Shown piece by piece: positions 15,482 to 24,476 of a stretch of DNA of 64,000 nt (positions within the stretch are counted from its first letter, which is position 1; each line of letters begins with the position of its first letter). This DNA comes from Streptomyces sp. NBC_01306 (lineage in GTDB: Bacteria; Actinomycetota; Actinomycetes; Streptomycetales; Streptomycetaceae). The translations under genes and the position numbers were made by a program. Below the pieces are notes generated by a model, which did not search any database, was not told the DNA's origin, and was given only the letters and a program-made list of their open reading frames with translations. The stretch is taken from positions 4,779,001-4,843,000 of the forward strand of contig NZ_JAPEPC010000001.1 of assembly GCF_026340465.1 (NCBI RefSeq). The letters are read 5' to 3'.

Positions 15482-17746
15482 TCAGCCACCGGTGGTGCCG
15501 CCCCCCGTGCCGCCGCCGGTGTCCGTGCCTTCGTCCGTCAGCCCGCCGATCACGCCGGGGCTCTCGCTGCTGGGGGTCTCCGACGGCTCCGGGGCCGTCG
15601 GAGAGGGCTCGGTGCTCGGCGGTGCGGACGACGGTCCGGTCGGTGCCTCGCTCGGCGATGAGGGCGAAGCCGATGCCGAGGGGGATGCGGAGCTCTTGGC
15701 CGGGGTGGGCAGCGGTTCCTGGCGCGCACCCGACTGGAGGTCGAGGTGGAAGGGGGTGCGCGGGGTGCCCGCGAGTGCGGCCCCCGTGTACTGGCCCCAG
15801 ATCTGCGCGGGTGCGCCGCCGCCGTTGATGCGGGGCAGACCGAGTGCCCCGTACAGCGGCTTCTGTACCCCGGTGGTCGGGTCCTGGCCCATCACGGAGA
15901 TGACGGTCGACAGGTCGGGGGTGTACCCGGCGAACCAGGCGGCCTTGTCGTTCTCCGCGGTGCCGGTCTTGCCCGCCGCGGGCCGCCCGGCGGACTTGGC
16001 CGCGGTGCCGGTGCCGCTCGCGACGACGCTCTTCAGGATCGATGTGGTGGTGTCCGCGGCCTGGCGGCTGACGCCCTGGACGGTGGTCTTCTTCGGCAGC
16101 GCGAGCTTCTCGCCGTTCTTGGTGACCTTCTCGATGAGGGTGTACGTCCCGTGCTTGCCGTGGCCCGCGAGTGTCGCGTACGCCTCGCTCATGTCCAGCA
16201 CGCTGGCGGTGGCGGGGCCGAGTGCGATGGAGGGGTACGGGTTGAGGTCGGGGGTGTTCTTCGGGATGCCGAGGTCGATCGCGGTCTGCTCGACCTTGGA
16301 CGGGCCGACGTCCTCGGCCATCTGCGCGTACACCGCGTTGACGGACTTGTCGGTGGCGGTGGAGACGGTGATGCGGCCGTACGACACGTCGTCCTCGTTG
16401 CCCGGCGCGTAGCCGGTCGATCCGTTCGGGCCCTGCACCGTGCGGTGGTTGGTGCCGTCGTAGATGGTGCTCGGGGTGATCCTGCGCCCGTCCTGGGTGG
16501 TCGAGCGGTTCTCCACGGCCGAGGCGAAAACGTACGGCTTGAAGGTGGAACCGACCTGGTAGTCCCGGCGGGTGGCGTTGTTGACGTACTGCTTCGTGTA
16601 GTCGACGCCGCCGTACATCGCGACGACCTTGCCCGTGTCGGGTTCCACCGATGCGCCGCCGACGCGGACGTTGCGGTCGGCGCTGCGGCTCTTGCTGAGC
16701 TTGCTGTTCACCTGGTCGTTCACCGCGGTGGTGAGCGCGTGCTGCTTGCTGCGCTGGAGGGTGGTGGTGATGCGGTAGCCGCCGGTGGCGAGCGTGTCCT
16801 CGTCGATGATCTTGTTGCTGGTGAGGTCGTCCTTGACGGCCTGGACGAGGTACCCGCGCTGTCCGGAGAGGCCGGACGAGGGCCTGACCTTTCCGGGCAC
16901 AGGGAACTTCTCCTTGGCGCGAGCCCCGGGGCTGAGCCACTTCTTCTTGACCATGCCGTCGAGTACGTAGTTCCAGCGGGCCTCGGCCCGGCCCTTGTTC
17001 CCGGGGTGCACCACGACGTCGTACGCGCTGGGGGCATTGAGCAGGGACGCGAGGTAGGCGCCCTGGGCGATGTCGATGTCCTGGATGTTCTTGCCGTAGT
17101 ACGCCTGGGCGGCGGCCTGGATGCCGTAGGCGTTGCGTCCGAAGTAACTGGTGTTCAGATAGCCCGCGAGGATGTCGTTCTTGCTCTCCTCGCGGTCGAG
17201 CTTGATCGAGATGAAGAACTCCTTGACCTTGCGGCTGATGGTCTGTTCCTGGCCGAGGTAGTAGTTCTTGACGTACTGCTGGGTGATGGTCGAGCCGCCC
17301 TGGGTGCCCTTGCCGGTCACGGTGTTCCAGGCGGCGCGGACCATCGCCTCGGGGTCGATGGCGCTCTCGGAGTAGAAGTTGCGGTCCTCGGCGGAGAGCG
17401 CGGCGTGCTGGACGCCGATGGGGATCTGGGAGAGCTGCACGCTCTCGCGGTTGACCTGGCCGTCGCGGGCCAGTTCGGTGCCGTCGGAGTAGAGGTAGAC
17501 GTTGCTCTGCGCGGTGGCCGCGGTGTTGGCGGTGGGGATGTCGACGAGGTTGTAGCCGGCGATGAGCCCCCCGATGATCAGTACGAGGATCACCAGGACG
17601 GTGCCCAGGACCATCCGCCAGGTGGGGATCAGCCGCCGCCAGCCCTTGCGTTGGGGGCGCTTGCGCTTCTTGGCCGCTTGCTCGTCGCTCACTGTCTCTC
17701 CAGCGTCCGGCACAAAGGTGTCGTCAGGGGCGTCATCGGGCGTCAT
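15482..17746 (-). CDS. Class A penicillin-binding protein (bifunctional PBP1-like)
   Basis: This 754-residue cell-wall enzyme combines a glycosyltransferase and a transpeptidase. A cytoplasmic basic N-terminus and one membrane anchor (MVLGTVLVILVLIIGGLIAG, about 45-64) lead to a GT51 domain (catalytic Glu in SAEDRNFY, plus GGSTITQQYVKN) and then the transpeptidase with the active-site serine in GSTFK (about residue 400), SVN in the TDKSVNAVYAQM segment and KTGT in AAGKTGTAEN. The tail after about residue 690 is low-complexity Ser/Pro/Glu/Gly and probably spans the wall. All catalytic motifs are intact. The gene is not in an obvious operon. Confidence 0.93.
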   Translation of the reverse strand: MTPDDAPDDTFVPDAGETVSDEQAAKKRKRPQRKGWRRLIPTWRMVLGTVLVILVLIIGGLIAGYNLVDIPTANTAATAQSNVYLYSDGTELARDGQVNRESVQLSQIPIGVQHAALSAEDRNFYSESAIDPEAMVRAAWNTVTGKGTQGGSTITQQYVKNYYLGQEQTISRKVKEFFISIKLDREESKNDILAGYLNTSYFGRNAYGIQAAAQAYYGKNIQDIDIAQGAYLASLLNAPSAYDVVVHPGNKGRAEARWNYVLDGMVKKKWLSPGARAKEKFPVPGKVRPSSGLSGQRGYLVQAVKDDLTSNKIIDEDTLATGGYRITTTLQRSKQHALTTAVNDQVNSKLSKSRSADRNVRVGGASVEPDTGKVVAMYGGVDYTKQYVNNATRRDYQVGSTFKPYVFASAVENRSTTQDGRRITPSTIYDGTNHRTVQGPNGSTGYAPGNEDDVSYGRITVSTATDKSVNAVYAQMAEDVGPSKVEQTAIDLGIPKNTPDLNPYPSIALGPATASVLDMSEAYATLAGHGKHGTYTLIEKVTKNGEKLALPKKTTVQGVSRQAADTTTSILKSVVASGTGTAAKSAGRPAAGKTGTAENDKAAWFAGYTPDLSTVISVMGQDPTTGVQKPLYGALGLPRINGGGAPAQIWGQYTGAALAGTPRTPFHLDLQSGARQEPLPTPAKSSASPSASASPSSPSEAPTGPSSAPPSTEPSPTAPEPSETPSSESPGVIGGLTDEGTDTGGGTGGGTTGG

Positions 17747-17977
17747 GGGGGGGCGTCGTGGGGGATATCGCGAAAGGGGTCGTAAACGGTGCTGTATGGG
17801 GTGAATCGTGTTGTACGCCCATAAAACACTGTTGGGGCGCCCGGTTCGAACTGGACGGATTATTCGGTCGCGGCGTGTGCTCCCCCTGGACTAGGCTCGT
17901 GCGCTTTGGTGCTTGCACGGGGGGAGCGGCCCGGGGCGGGCCGGACAGGGCGGAACAAACCGGGGGAGGAGGCTCGT

Positions 17978-18778
17978 ATGCGGCTGTACGCGGTCGTGGC
18001 CGCAGGGGGGTTCCGGCGCTTCGCCACCTACCGGGTGGCCACGGCGGCGGGGGTGTTCACCAACACCGTCTTCGGCTTCATCATGGCGTACACATACATC
18101 GCGCTCTGGGACGAACGCCCGCACCTGGGCGGCTACGACCAGCCGCAGGCCCTCACCTATGTGTGGCTCGGCCAGGCGATGCTGACGACGATGGCGTTCA
18201 TGGGCGGCGGCCTGGAGGACGAGCTCATCGAGCGTATCCGCACGGGCGACATCGCGATCGACCTCTACCGCCCCGCCGACCTGCAACTCTGGTGGATGGC
18301 AAGCGACTTGGGGCGGGCCGGGTTCCAGCTCATCGGGCGCGGGGTGGCGCCCATGGCGCTGGGGGCGCTCGCGTTCCACCTCGCGCTGCCGGCCGACCCT
18401 TTCGTGTGGCTCGCGTTCCTGGTCGCGCTCCTCTTCGGGGTGATTGTCAGCTTCGCGATCCGCTATCTCGTGGCGCTCTCCGCGTTCTGGCTGATGGACG
18501 GGGCGGGCGTCGCCCAGATCGCGGGGATCGCCGGGATGTTCTTCTCCGGGATGCTGCTGCCGCTGAACCTCTTCCCCGGGGTGCTGGGCGAGGTGGCCCG
18601 GCTGCTGCCCTGGTCGGTGCTGCTCCAGGTGCCGGCCGACATCATCCTGGGCCGGCGGACCGGCTGGGACCTGGTGTCGGCGTACGCCTTCCAGCTCGGC
18701 TGGGCCGTGGTGCTGCTCGGCGCCGGGCGGCTGCTCCAGTCCGCCGCGACGCGGAGGGTGGTGGTGCAGGGTGGCTGA
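17978..18778 (+). CDS. ABC-2 type exporter permease, first subunit
   Basis: The 266-residue membrane protein has six hydrophobic segments and belongs to the ABC-2 permease pairs common in actinobacteria (similar to proteins annotated as daunorubicin-type or DUF990-type permeases). The conserved G..EDELIERIRTGDIAIDLYRPADLQ loop between helices is the coupling region. ATG 17978 has a perfect GGGGGAGGAGG ribosome-binding site, so the longer frame from 17906 is rejected. The stop overlaps the start of the second permease. The matching ATPase is encoded at 23443, beyond three unrelated genes. Confidence 0.85.
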   Translation: MRLYAVVAAGGFRRFATYRVATAAGVFTNTVFGFIMAYTYIALWDERPHLGGYDQPQALTYVWLGQAMLTTMAFMGGGLEDELIERIRTGDIAIDLYRPADLQLWWMASDLGRAGFQLIGRGVAPMALGALAFHLALPADPFVWLAFLVALLFGVIVSFAIRYLVALSAFWLMDGAGVAQIAGIAGMFFSGMLLPLNLFPGVLGEVARLLPWSVLLQVPADIILGRRTGWDLVSAYAFQLGWAVVLLGAGRLLQSAATRRVVVQGG

Positions 18779-19574
18779 GGGGCTGCGCGCGTACTGGCTG
18801 ATCGCCGGGATGTGGATCCGCTCGACGATGGCGTACCGGGCGTCGTTCGTGATGACGGCTCTCGGCAACTTCGCGGCGACCGGGCTCGACTTCGCCGCGA
18901 TCCTGCTGATGTTCTCGCACGTCAACCGGCTCGGCGGCTACTCGCTGGGCGAGATCGCCTTTCTGTACGGGACCGCTTCGAGCGCGTTCGGCTTCTCCGA
19001 CCTGGTGATGGGCTCGATGGACCGGCTGGGCCGCCGGGTGCGCGACGGGACGCTGGACACCCTCCTGGTGCGCCCCGTCCCGGTGATCGCCCAGATCGCC
19101 GCGGACCGCTTCGCCCTGCGCAGGCTGGGCCGGATCACCCAGGGGCTGCTGGTTCTCGGATACGCCCTGGCGGTCGTCGACGTCCACTGGACGCCGCTGA
19201 AGGTCCTGATGGTGCCGGTGATGGTGATCAGCGGCGCGGTGGTCTTCTCCGCGGTGTTCGTGACGGGGGCGGCGTTCCAGTTCTGGGCGCAGGACGCGTC
19301 GGAGGTGCAGAACTCCTTCACCTACGGAGGGGCGACGCTGCTTCAGTACCCGCCGACGGTCTTCGCGAAGGACCTGCTGCGCGGGGTGACCTTCGTCATC
19401 CCGCTGGCCTTCGTCAACTGGCTGCCCGCGCTGTATGTGCTGGGGCGGCCGTACCCGCTGGACCTGCCGGAGTGGCTGGCGTTCCTGCCGCCGCTGGTGG
19501 CGGGGGTGTGCTGTGCGGCGGCAGGAGTGGCGTGGCGGGCGGGGCTCAGGTCGTACCGGAGTACGGGGAGTTAG
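18771..19574 (+). CDS. ABC-2 type exporter permease, second subunit
   Basis: The 267-residue membrane protein has six predicted helices and is homologous in layout to the preceding gene; it includes the corresponding coupling loop (DRLGRRVRDGTLDTLLVRPVPVIAQ). GTG 18771 overlaps the last eight bases of the first permease gene, giving tight translational coupling and an expected heterodimer. Together with the ATPase at 23443 it should form an exporter of unknown substrate. Confidence 0.86.
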   Translation: MAEGLRAYWLIAGMWIRSTMAYRASFVMTALGNFAATGLDFAAILLMFSHVNRLGGYSLGEIAFLYGTASSAFGFSDLVMGSMDRLGRRVRDGTLDTLLVRPVPVIAQIAADRFALRRLGRITQGLLVLGYALAVVDVHWTPLKVLMVPVMVISGAVVFSAVFVTGAAFQFWAQDASEVQNSFTYGGATLLQYPPTVFAKDLLRGVTFVIPLAFVNWLPALYVLGRPYPLDLPEWLAFLPPLVAGVCCAAAGVAWRAGLRSYRSTGS

Positions 19575-19718
19575 AACTCCCCGGAGCTTGCCGGTCATCA
19601 ACGTGTCGTCGTGATCCTGTTGTTGGCCCCGTCCGGAATCGCGTACCACAACGGCGAGCCCTGGAACGGAGAGCAACAGCTTGATTCCCGGCAAGCCCTC
19701 GCATGCCCTCGCAAGCCC

Positions 19719-21320
19719 TCAGCTCGACGCGAGCTGGTTGGCGATCTCCTTCTGCCACTTCTCGGCATCGGCGGAGTCGTTCAGGGACTGCGTCCACTGC
19801 TCCGTCGTCATGTGCAGGTTTGCGGGGCCTGCCTTCAGCGCGACGAGCAGTTCCCGGGCCGAGGCACGATACTCCGGCGAGGTCTGCCGACCGGCGGAGG
19901 TCTCGGGGCCCGCGGCGAGACCGTAGAGGGTGCGCGCCATGGCATCGCGCTTGCTGTGCTCGGCCTTCTTCCAGAACTTCAGCGCTTCCTTGAGCGCGTC
20001 CTGGCGGGAGGCGGGCTCGGAGGCGGCCGGGCCACCCTCTTCCGTGGGCGGGGCCCAGCGGTCGGGGTGACGGGCGCCCTCGTAGCGCTTCTTGCCGGCG
20101 CGCCCGGCCTTGTACGCGGTGACCGAGAGCAGCAGCCCTGCCGCTGTTGCGGCCAGGCCCCAGCCGGCCGGGTTGGTCGCCAGCGCCCCCGTGGCAGCCG
20201 CTGCGATCGTCACCGCGCCGCCTGCCGACCTCGCGCCGTCTCCGACCGCGCCGACGCCCTGCTTCCAGAGCTTGTTGCGCTGCTTCGCCAGGGCGTAGTC
20301 CCGGGTGGTGTTGAGGACGTTGGTGTCCTCCGCGTTCTTGAGGTCCCCGGCGGCCTTCTCGATGGTCGAGAAGGCGCCACTGGCACGGTCCAGGGCGGCG
20401 CCCAGCCGGTCCGAGAGGCCGTCCTCGTCGCCGTCGTGGGCGCGCTCCAACGCGACATAGGCCTGCGCGAGCGCCCAGTGGCTCTCCACCTCCGCCTCGC
20501 GGAGCCGATTGAGCTCGGGGTCGTCCACCTTCGGGGGCACCTCGATCTTCTTGACGGCCCGGTACTTGCGCGTCGTCAGCCCGAACCGACGCGTCGCACG
20601 GACGCTCTTGACGCCCGCGACGGCGCCGATCACCCCGCCACCGGCCTCAGCGACACCCGCTGCCGTCACGACGGCCTCCGCGGCCAGGGAGTTCTTGGCG
20701 ACGCCGATGACGTCGGAGCTGTAAGTAGCCAGGTTCTGGATCGCGTCGAGCGTCTTGGAGCGGAACTTCTTGTGTGGGGCGTGGGAGGAGGCGCCCGCCG
20801 GGTTCTCCTTGGATTCCTTGTACGCCTTGCGTGCGTCGATGACGTTGTTGACCGCCGTGACGCCGTCGGTGACGCCCATCTCGGCGCCGGCCGCGGCCGA
20901 GGACGCGCCGACCTGCTCCGACAGATGCGTGTCGGCGGCCTGGGACGCGTGCAGGTTCATCTCCGCGTTGGCCGGGACCAGGCCGCGCAGGACGAAGGTG
21001 TCGAGGACGTCGAGGTGCTTGTTGGCCCGCTCCAGCGCACTGGCGATCCGCTCCCGGATGTTCAGCCCGGTACGGGACGTCTTCGCCTGCGGCTTGCCCG
21101 TCGTCCCGTCACCGGCGGCCTTCGCCGCGCTGTCCTCCGCGAGACGCTGGACAACGGCGGACGCGGCCCTGTTGCCGGCGAGCGCCTGTATCGACCCCAT
21201 CATCGGTCCGACGCCGTGAAGGTGGGGCGCCCCCGCCAGGTTCTCCGGGCCGCGTGAGACAGGCCGGGGCCGTCGAACGGCCGACTGCCGGGTGCGGTAG
21301 TCGAAAGCAGTGTTACCCAC
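19719..21320 (-). CDS. Unknown protein with eCIS/toxin-type N-terminal AGN motif
   Basis: The 533-residue protein carries IQALAGNRAASAVVQRL at about residues 44-60. This L-Q-x-x-A-G-N-x-A-V-x-x-L-V-Q-R type motif is familiar from Streptomyces proteins linked to extracellular contractile injection systems and DUF4157 proteins, where it is thought to mark cargo. Long, Ala-rich helices follow, with two hydrophobic Ala/Gly stretches (around AAEAVVTAAGVAEAGGGVIGAVAG and AATGALATNPAGWGLAATAAGLLLSV) that could be membrane hairpins, then a charged helical C-terminus. GTG 21320 is chosen because AAGGA lies eight bases upstream. No injection-system genes are in the window. Function is unknown; a secreted or loaded effector is an inference. 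Confidence 0.65.
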   Translation of the reverse strand: MGNTAFDYRTRQSAVRRPRPVSRGPENLAGAPHLHGVGPMMGSIQALAGNRAASAVVQRLAEDSAAKAAGDGTTGKPQAKTSRTGLNIRERIASALERANKHLDVLDTFVLRGLVPANAEMNLHASQAADTHLSEQVGASSAAAGAEMGVTDGVTAVNNVIDARKAYKESKENPAGASSHAPHKKFRSKTLDAIQNLATYSSDVIGVAKNSLAAEAVVTAAGVAEAGGGVIGAVAGVKSVRATRRFGLTTRKYRAVKKIEVPPKVDDPELNRLREAEVESHWALAQAYVALERAHDGDEDGLSDRLGAALDRASGAFSTIEKAAGDLKNAEDTNVLNTTRDYALAKQRNKLWKQGVGAVGDGARSAGGAVTIAAAATGALATNPAGWGLAATAAGLLLSVTAYKAGRAGKKRYEGARHPDRWAPPTEEGGPAASEPASRQDALKEALKFWKKAEHSKRDAMARTLYGLAAGPETSAGRQTSPEYRASARELLVALKAGPANLHMTTEQWTQSLNDSADAEKWQKEIANQLASS

Positions 21321-21552
21321 CGGTATCCTTCCGTGCTCGTGCTGTCGCCGGGTGCGTGGCAAGACGTGGCAAGACGGGGCCTCCGGCGGGTCCTTGCTTT
21401 CTTCACAGTATTGACTGCCTGCCGACTCCCGCGGAAGGGTTTCTCGTCTCACATCGGTTCTATAAGCCGGTTCGTGGCCGTCGGACCGCCGATCAGGCCG
21501 TGTGGCGCTGGTGCCGGTGCCGGCACGTCGGTGGTGGCAGCGTCATCCGTTC

Positions 21553-22293
21553 TCAGGCCGGCTTGCGCCACACGGAGATGTGCTTCGTGGAGTCCTGGGT
21601 GAACGGCGCCCCGTCCCAGTCCGCGACGCGACGATCCAGTTCGAGCCCGGCGATCCGTGCCATCAGGTCGAGCTCGGCCGGCCAGGCGTACCGGTGCCGG
21701 GAGGTGCCGCGACGGTAGCGGCCGTCGTCGCCGTCCCGGGTGAAGTGGTGTGAGACGAGCATCTGTTGGACCAGGTCGAAGGTGTCGAAGCCGAGATGCC
21801 GCTCAGAGACGTCGAACGGCACCGCGACCTGGCCGGGCGGCAGGAACCGCAGCGGTGGTACGCCCAGCTCGATGACGAACCGGCCGCCGGGCGCCAGATG
21901 ACGTGCGGCGTTACGGAAGCACTCGACCTGCTCGTCCTGCGTGAGCAGGTTCGTGATGGTGTTGTAGACGAGATAGACCAGAGTGAACTCGCCGGGGACG
22001 ACGGTGGTAGCCATGTCCCCGATCGTTACGGGGAGGGTGTTCTCGTCGATCTTGCGCCGGAGCACCGCTGCCATGTGCTCGGACAGTTCGATGCCCACTA
22101 CCGGCACGCCGCGTTCCCGGAGCGGGACGCCCACTCGGCCGGTCCCGATGGCGAACTCCAGGGCCCGGCCATCTCCGGCGAGTTCGGCGAGGAAGGCGAG
22201 AGCCGGTCCGAGAACGGCGGCCGAAGACGTCTCGTTCTCCTGGGCGTCGTAGCGGTCGGCGGTCGCGCGGGTCCACAGTTCGCTGCTCGTCAC
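21553..22293 (-). CDS. Class I SAM-dependent methyltransferase
   Basis: The 246-residue protein has a Rossmann methyltransferase fold: LEFAIGTGRVGVPLRERG is motif I, VVGIELSEHM supplies the acidic residue binding the ribose, and FTLVYLVYNTITNLLTQDEQ is motif IV. The substrate cannot be told. It lies among the three genes that separate the ABC permeases from their ATPase. Confidence 0.82.
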   Translation of the reverse strand: MTSSELWTRATADRYDAQENETSSAAVLGPALAFLAELAGDGRALEFAIGTGRVGVPLRERGVPVVGIELSEHMAAVLRRKIDENTLPVTIGDMATTVVPGEFTLVYLVYNTITNLLTQDEQVECFRNAARHLAPGGRFVIELGVPPLRFLPPGQVAVPFDVSERHLGFDTFDLVQQMLVSHHFTRDGDDGRYRRGTSRHRYAWPAELDLMARIAGLELDRRVADWDGAPFTQDSTKHISVWRKPA

Positions 22294-22531
22294 GGGCGGC
22301 CACTTTGCCGGGTGTTGAGGGCGCTGTCGACGTATTTACCCCCATGCATTTACCTTCCGCGTAGTTACCTTCCACCGGCTCCGGCCACACAGTTCAGGGC
22401 GGGCCGGTAGGGACGTTCCGGGGGCACTCTCTGGAGCACCACACCCTGACGTGAGGTCAGGCGCGCCTCAGGGTAAGGCGGGGGGCTTCCCCCATGGTGG
22501 CCCGGCGGGACGCGGCGGCAGGCTGGGAAAC

Positions 22532-23293
22532 ATGCAGACCACTGTGAAGCGCCCCTCGACCGTCCGCCGCGGGGCCGCCGGGCTCGCCTTCGCCGCCGCC
22601 CTCGCGGCCATGGCCACCGGTGCGGCGAGCGCCCCCGCCGTCGCTGCCGACGCGCCTCCCGCCCCCGCGTACGACTTCAGCGACTGCCCGGACATCCCGG
22701 CGGGTGTCGAAGCGGCCGACTGGAAGTGCGAAGTCCTCACCGCCACCGGCTCGTTGACCCTCGGCAGTCGCAGCATTCCGGAGCTGGCGCCGATGACCAT
22801 CACCCATGCCGAGGGCCCGCTGCCCGACGGGAGCGCCGGGCAGGTCTGGGGTGCCCTGCGCAGCGCACCGTCCGCTGTCCCCGGCGGGCTTTCCGGCCAC
22901 GCCTCCAGCCGTAACCCGCTGCTCTCGCTGTCCCTCCGACCGGAGTACGGCGGCCGGTCCGACTTCTACTCCGTCGGGAACAGCCTGGGCCTGTTCACCC
23001 TGCGCTTCCGCGTCCTCAGCCCCCTGCTGGCGCACAGCTGCGTCATCGGCGCCGACAACCCCGTCGAACTGCACCTGAAGCGAGCCGGTGACTCCCAGTG
23101 GGTCTCGAAGAACCCTCCGGTCATCACGTTCGACGCGTACGACGACGCCTTCACCGTCCCTGCTGCCGACGGCTGCGGGCCGCTGGGCAGGCTCGTCAAC
23201 GACCGGCTGGGCCTCTCGGCGGCGTCCGGGAACGCGATCACCTTGTCCGCGCAGTACACCTTCAAGACGTACGACCAGCTTCCGCCGCGCTGA
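22532..23293 (+). CDS. Secreted protein of unknown function
   Basis: The 253-residue protein has a clear Sec signal peptide: basic KRPSTVRRG, hydrophobic AAGLAFAAALAAMATGAASAPAVAADA, and a likely cleavage after AVAA or ASA near residue 35. The mature part has four cysteines that could form two disulfides (DCPD, WKCE, HSCVIG, DGCGP) and a beta-rich look. ATG 22532 follows TGGGAA. I recognise no catalytic motif. Confidence 0.7.
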   Translation: MQTTVKRPSTVRRGAAGLAFAAALAAMATGAASAPAVAADAPPAPAYDFSDCPDIPAGVEAADWKCEVLTATGSLTLGSRSIPELAPMTITHAEGPLPDGSAGQVWGALRSAPSAVPGGLSGHASSRNPLLSLSLRPEYGGRSDFYSVGNSLGLFTLRFRVLSPLLAHSCVIGADNPVELHLKRAGDSQWVSKNPPVITFDAYDDAFTVPAADGCGPLGRLVNDRLGLSAASGNAITLSAQYTFKTYDQLPPR

Positions 23294-23442
23294 CGCCACC
23301 CGTTCCCGGCCGCCCGGCGCCCGGCGATATCCGCTCGCTGCGCGAGGGCGGCCGTTGGTACGCTCGCCGACTCATGGAATGGAAGTGAACGCAATGCGGC
23401 GCCGAAGCCACCTGACCTCCGGACCAGGGGAGTCGGCCTGCC

Positions 23443-24408
23443 ATGGATGATGACTTCATCGAACTCGAAGCCCTGGAAAAGGTCTTCGACGTACGCCGCA
23501 AGTCCGGCTTCCTGCGCAGGGAGAAACACCAGGTCCGCGCCGTCGACGGCATCAGCTTCCGGGTACCCCGGGGCGAGATGGTCGGCTACATCGGTCCGAA
23601 CGGCGCGGGCAAGTCCACCACCATCAAGATGCTCACCGGCATCCTCACCCCCAGCGCCGGACGCATCCGCGTCGCCGGCCTCGACCCCTCCCGCGAGCGG
23701 ACGAAGCTCGCGCAGCGCATCGGTGTGGTCTTCGGCCAGCGCACCACCCTCTGGTGGGACCTGCCGCTGCGCGACTCGTACCGGCTGGCCCACCGGATGT
23801 ACCGCATCCCCGACGACCGGTTCCGCGAGAACATGGACCGCTGTGTCGAACTGCTCGACCTCGCGGAGCTGCTGGAGGTCCCGGTACGACAGCTCTCGCT
23901 CGGCCAGCGGATGCGCGGCGACATCGCGGCGGCCCTGCTGCACGATCCGGAGGTCCTCTATCTGGACGAGCCGACGATCGGCCTCGATGTCATATCCAAG
24001 GCCAAGGTCCGCGGCTTCCTGCGGGACCTGAACGCCGAGCTCGGCACCACCGTCCTGCTCACCACGCACGACCTGACCGACATTGAGCAGCTCTGCAAGC
24101 GGGTGATGGTGATCGACCACGGCCGGCTGATGTACGACGGTGCGCTGGCGGGGCTGCACGAGGTGGGCGAGAGCGAGCGGACCCTGGTGGTGGATCTGGA
24201 GCAGGAGCTGCCGCCGATCGACATTCCGTCGGCCCGCACTGTCCGGGTGGAGGGGCCCCGGCAGTGGCTGGCGTTCCCGGCGTCGGCCTCGGCCGCCCCG
24301 CTCGTCGCGGCCGTCGCCGCCGCGTATCCGCTGGTCGACCTCGCGGTACGGGAGCCGGACATCGAGGCCGTCATCGCGAAGATGTACGCGGACCGGGACT
24401 TCCGGTAG
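23443..24408 (+). CDS. ABC exporter ATP-binding subunit
   Basis: The 321-residue ATPase has Walker A GPNGAGKSTT at 51-60, the signature LSLGQRMRGD, Walker B VLYLDEPTIGLD and the switch His in LTTHD. The C-terminal extension (from about residue 230) is typical of ATPases that serve ABC-2 permease pairs with DUF990-type subunits. The partner permeases are very probably those at 17978 and 18771; in many genomes the three genes are adjacent. ATG 23443 lacks a strong ribosome-binding site. Confidence 0.9.
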   Translation: MDDDFIELEALEKVFDVRRKSGFLRREKHQVRAVDGISFRVPRGEMVGYIGPNGAGKSTTIKMLTGILTPSAGRIRVAGLDPSRERTKLAQRIGVVFGQRTTLWWDLPLRDSYRLAHRMYRIPDDRFRENMDRCVELLDLAELLEVPVRQLSLGQRMRGDIAAALLHDPEVLYLDEPTIGLDVISKAKVRGFLRDLNAELGTTVLLTTHDLTDIEQLCKRVMVIDHGRLMYDGALAGLHEVGESERTLVVDLEQELPPIDIPSARTVRVEGPRQWLAFPASASAAPLVAAVAAAYPLVDLAVREPDIEAVIAKMYADRDFR

Positions 24409-24476
24409 CCGCCCGCCCGCGGGAAGGAGCTGCCCGCGGTGGGTGCTGTCGGTGGGACGCTGCCGGGGGCAGACCC

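Noticed and set aside
15746..17785. 679-residue plus-strand frame over the PBP gene
   Set aside because: Antisense to an unambiguous class A PBP with all catalytic motifs; Val/Gly/Ala-rich shadow.
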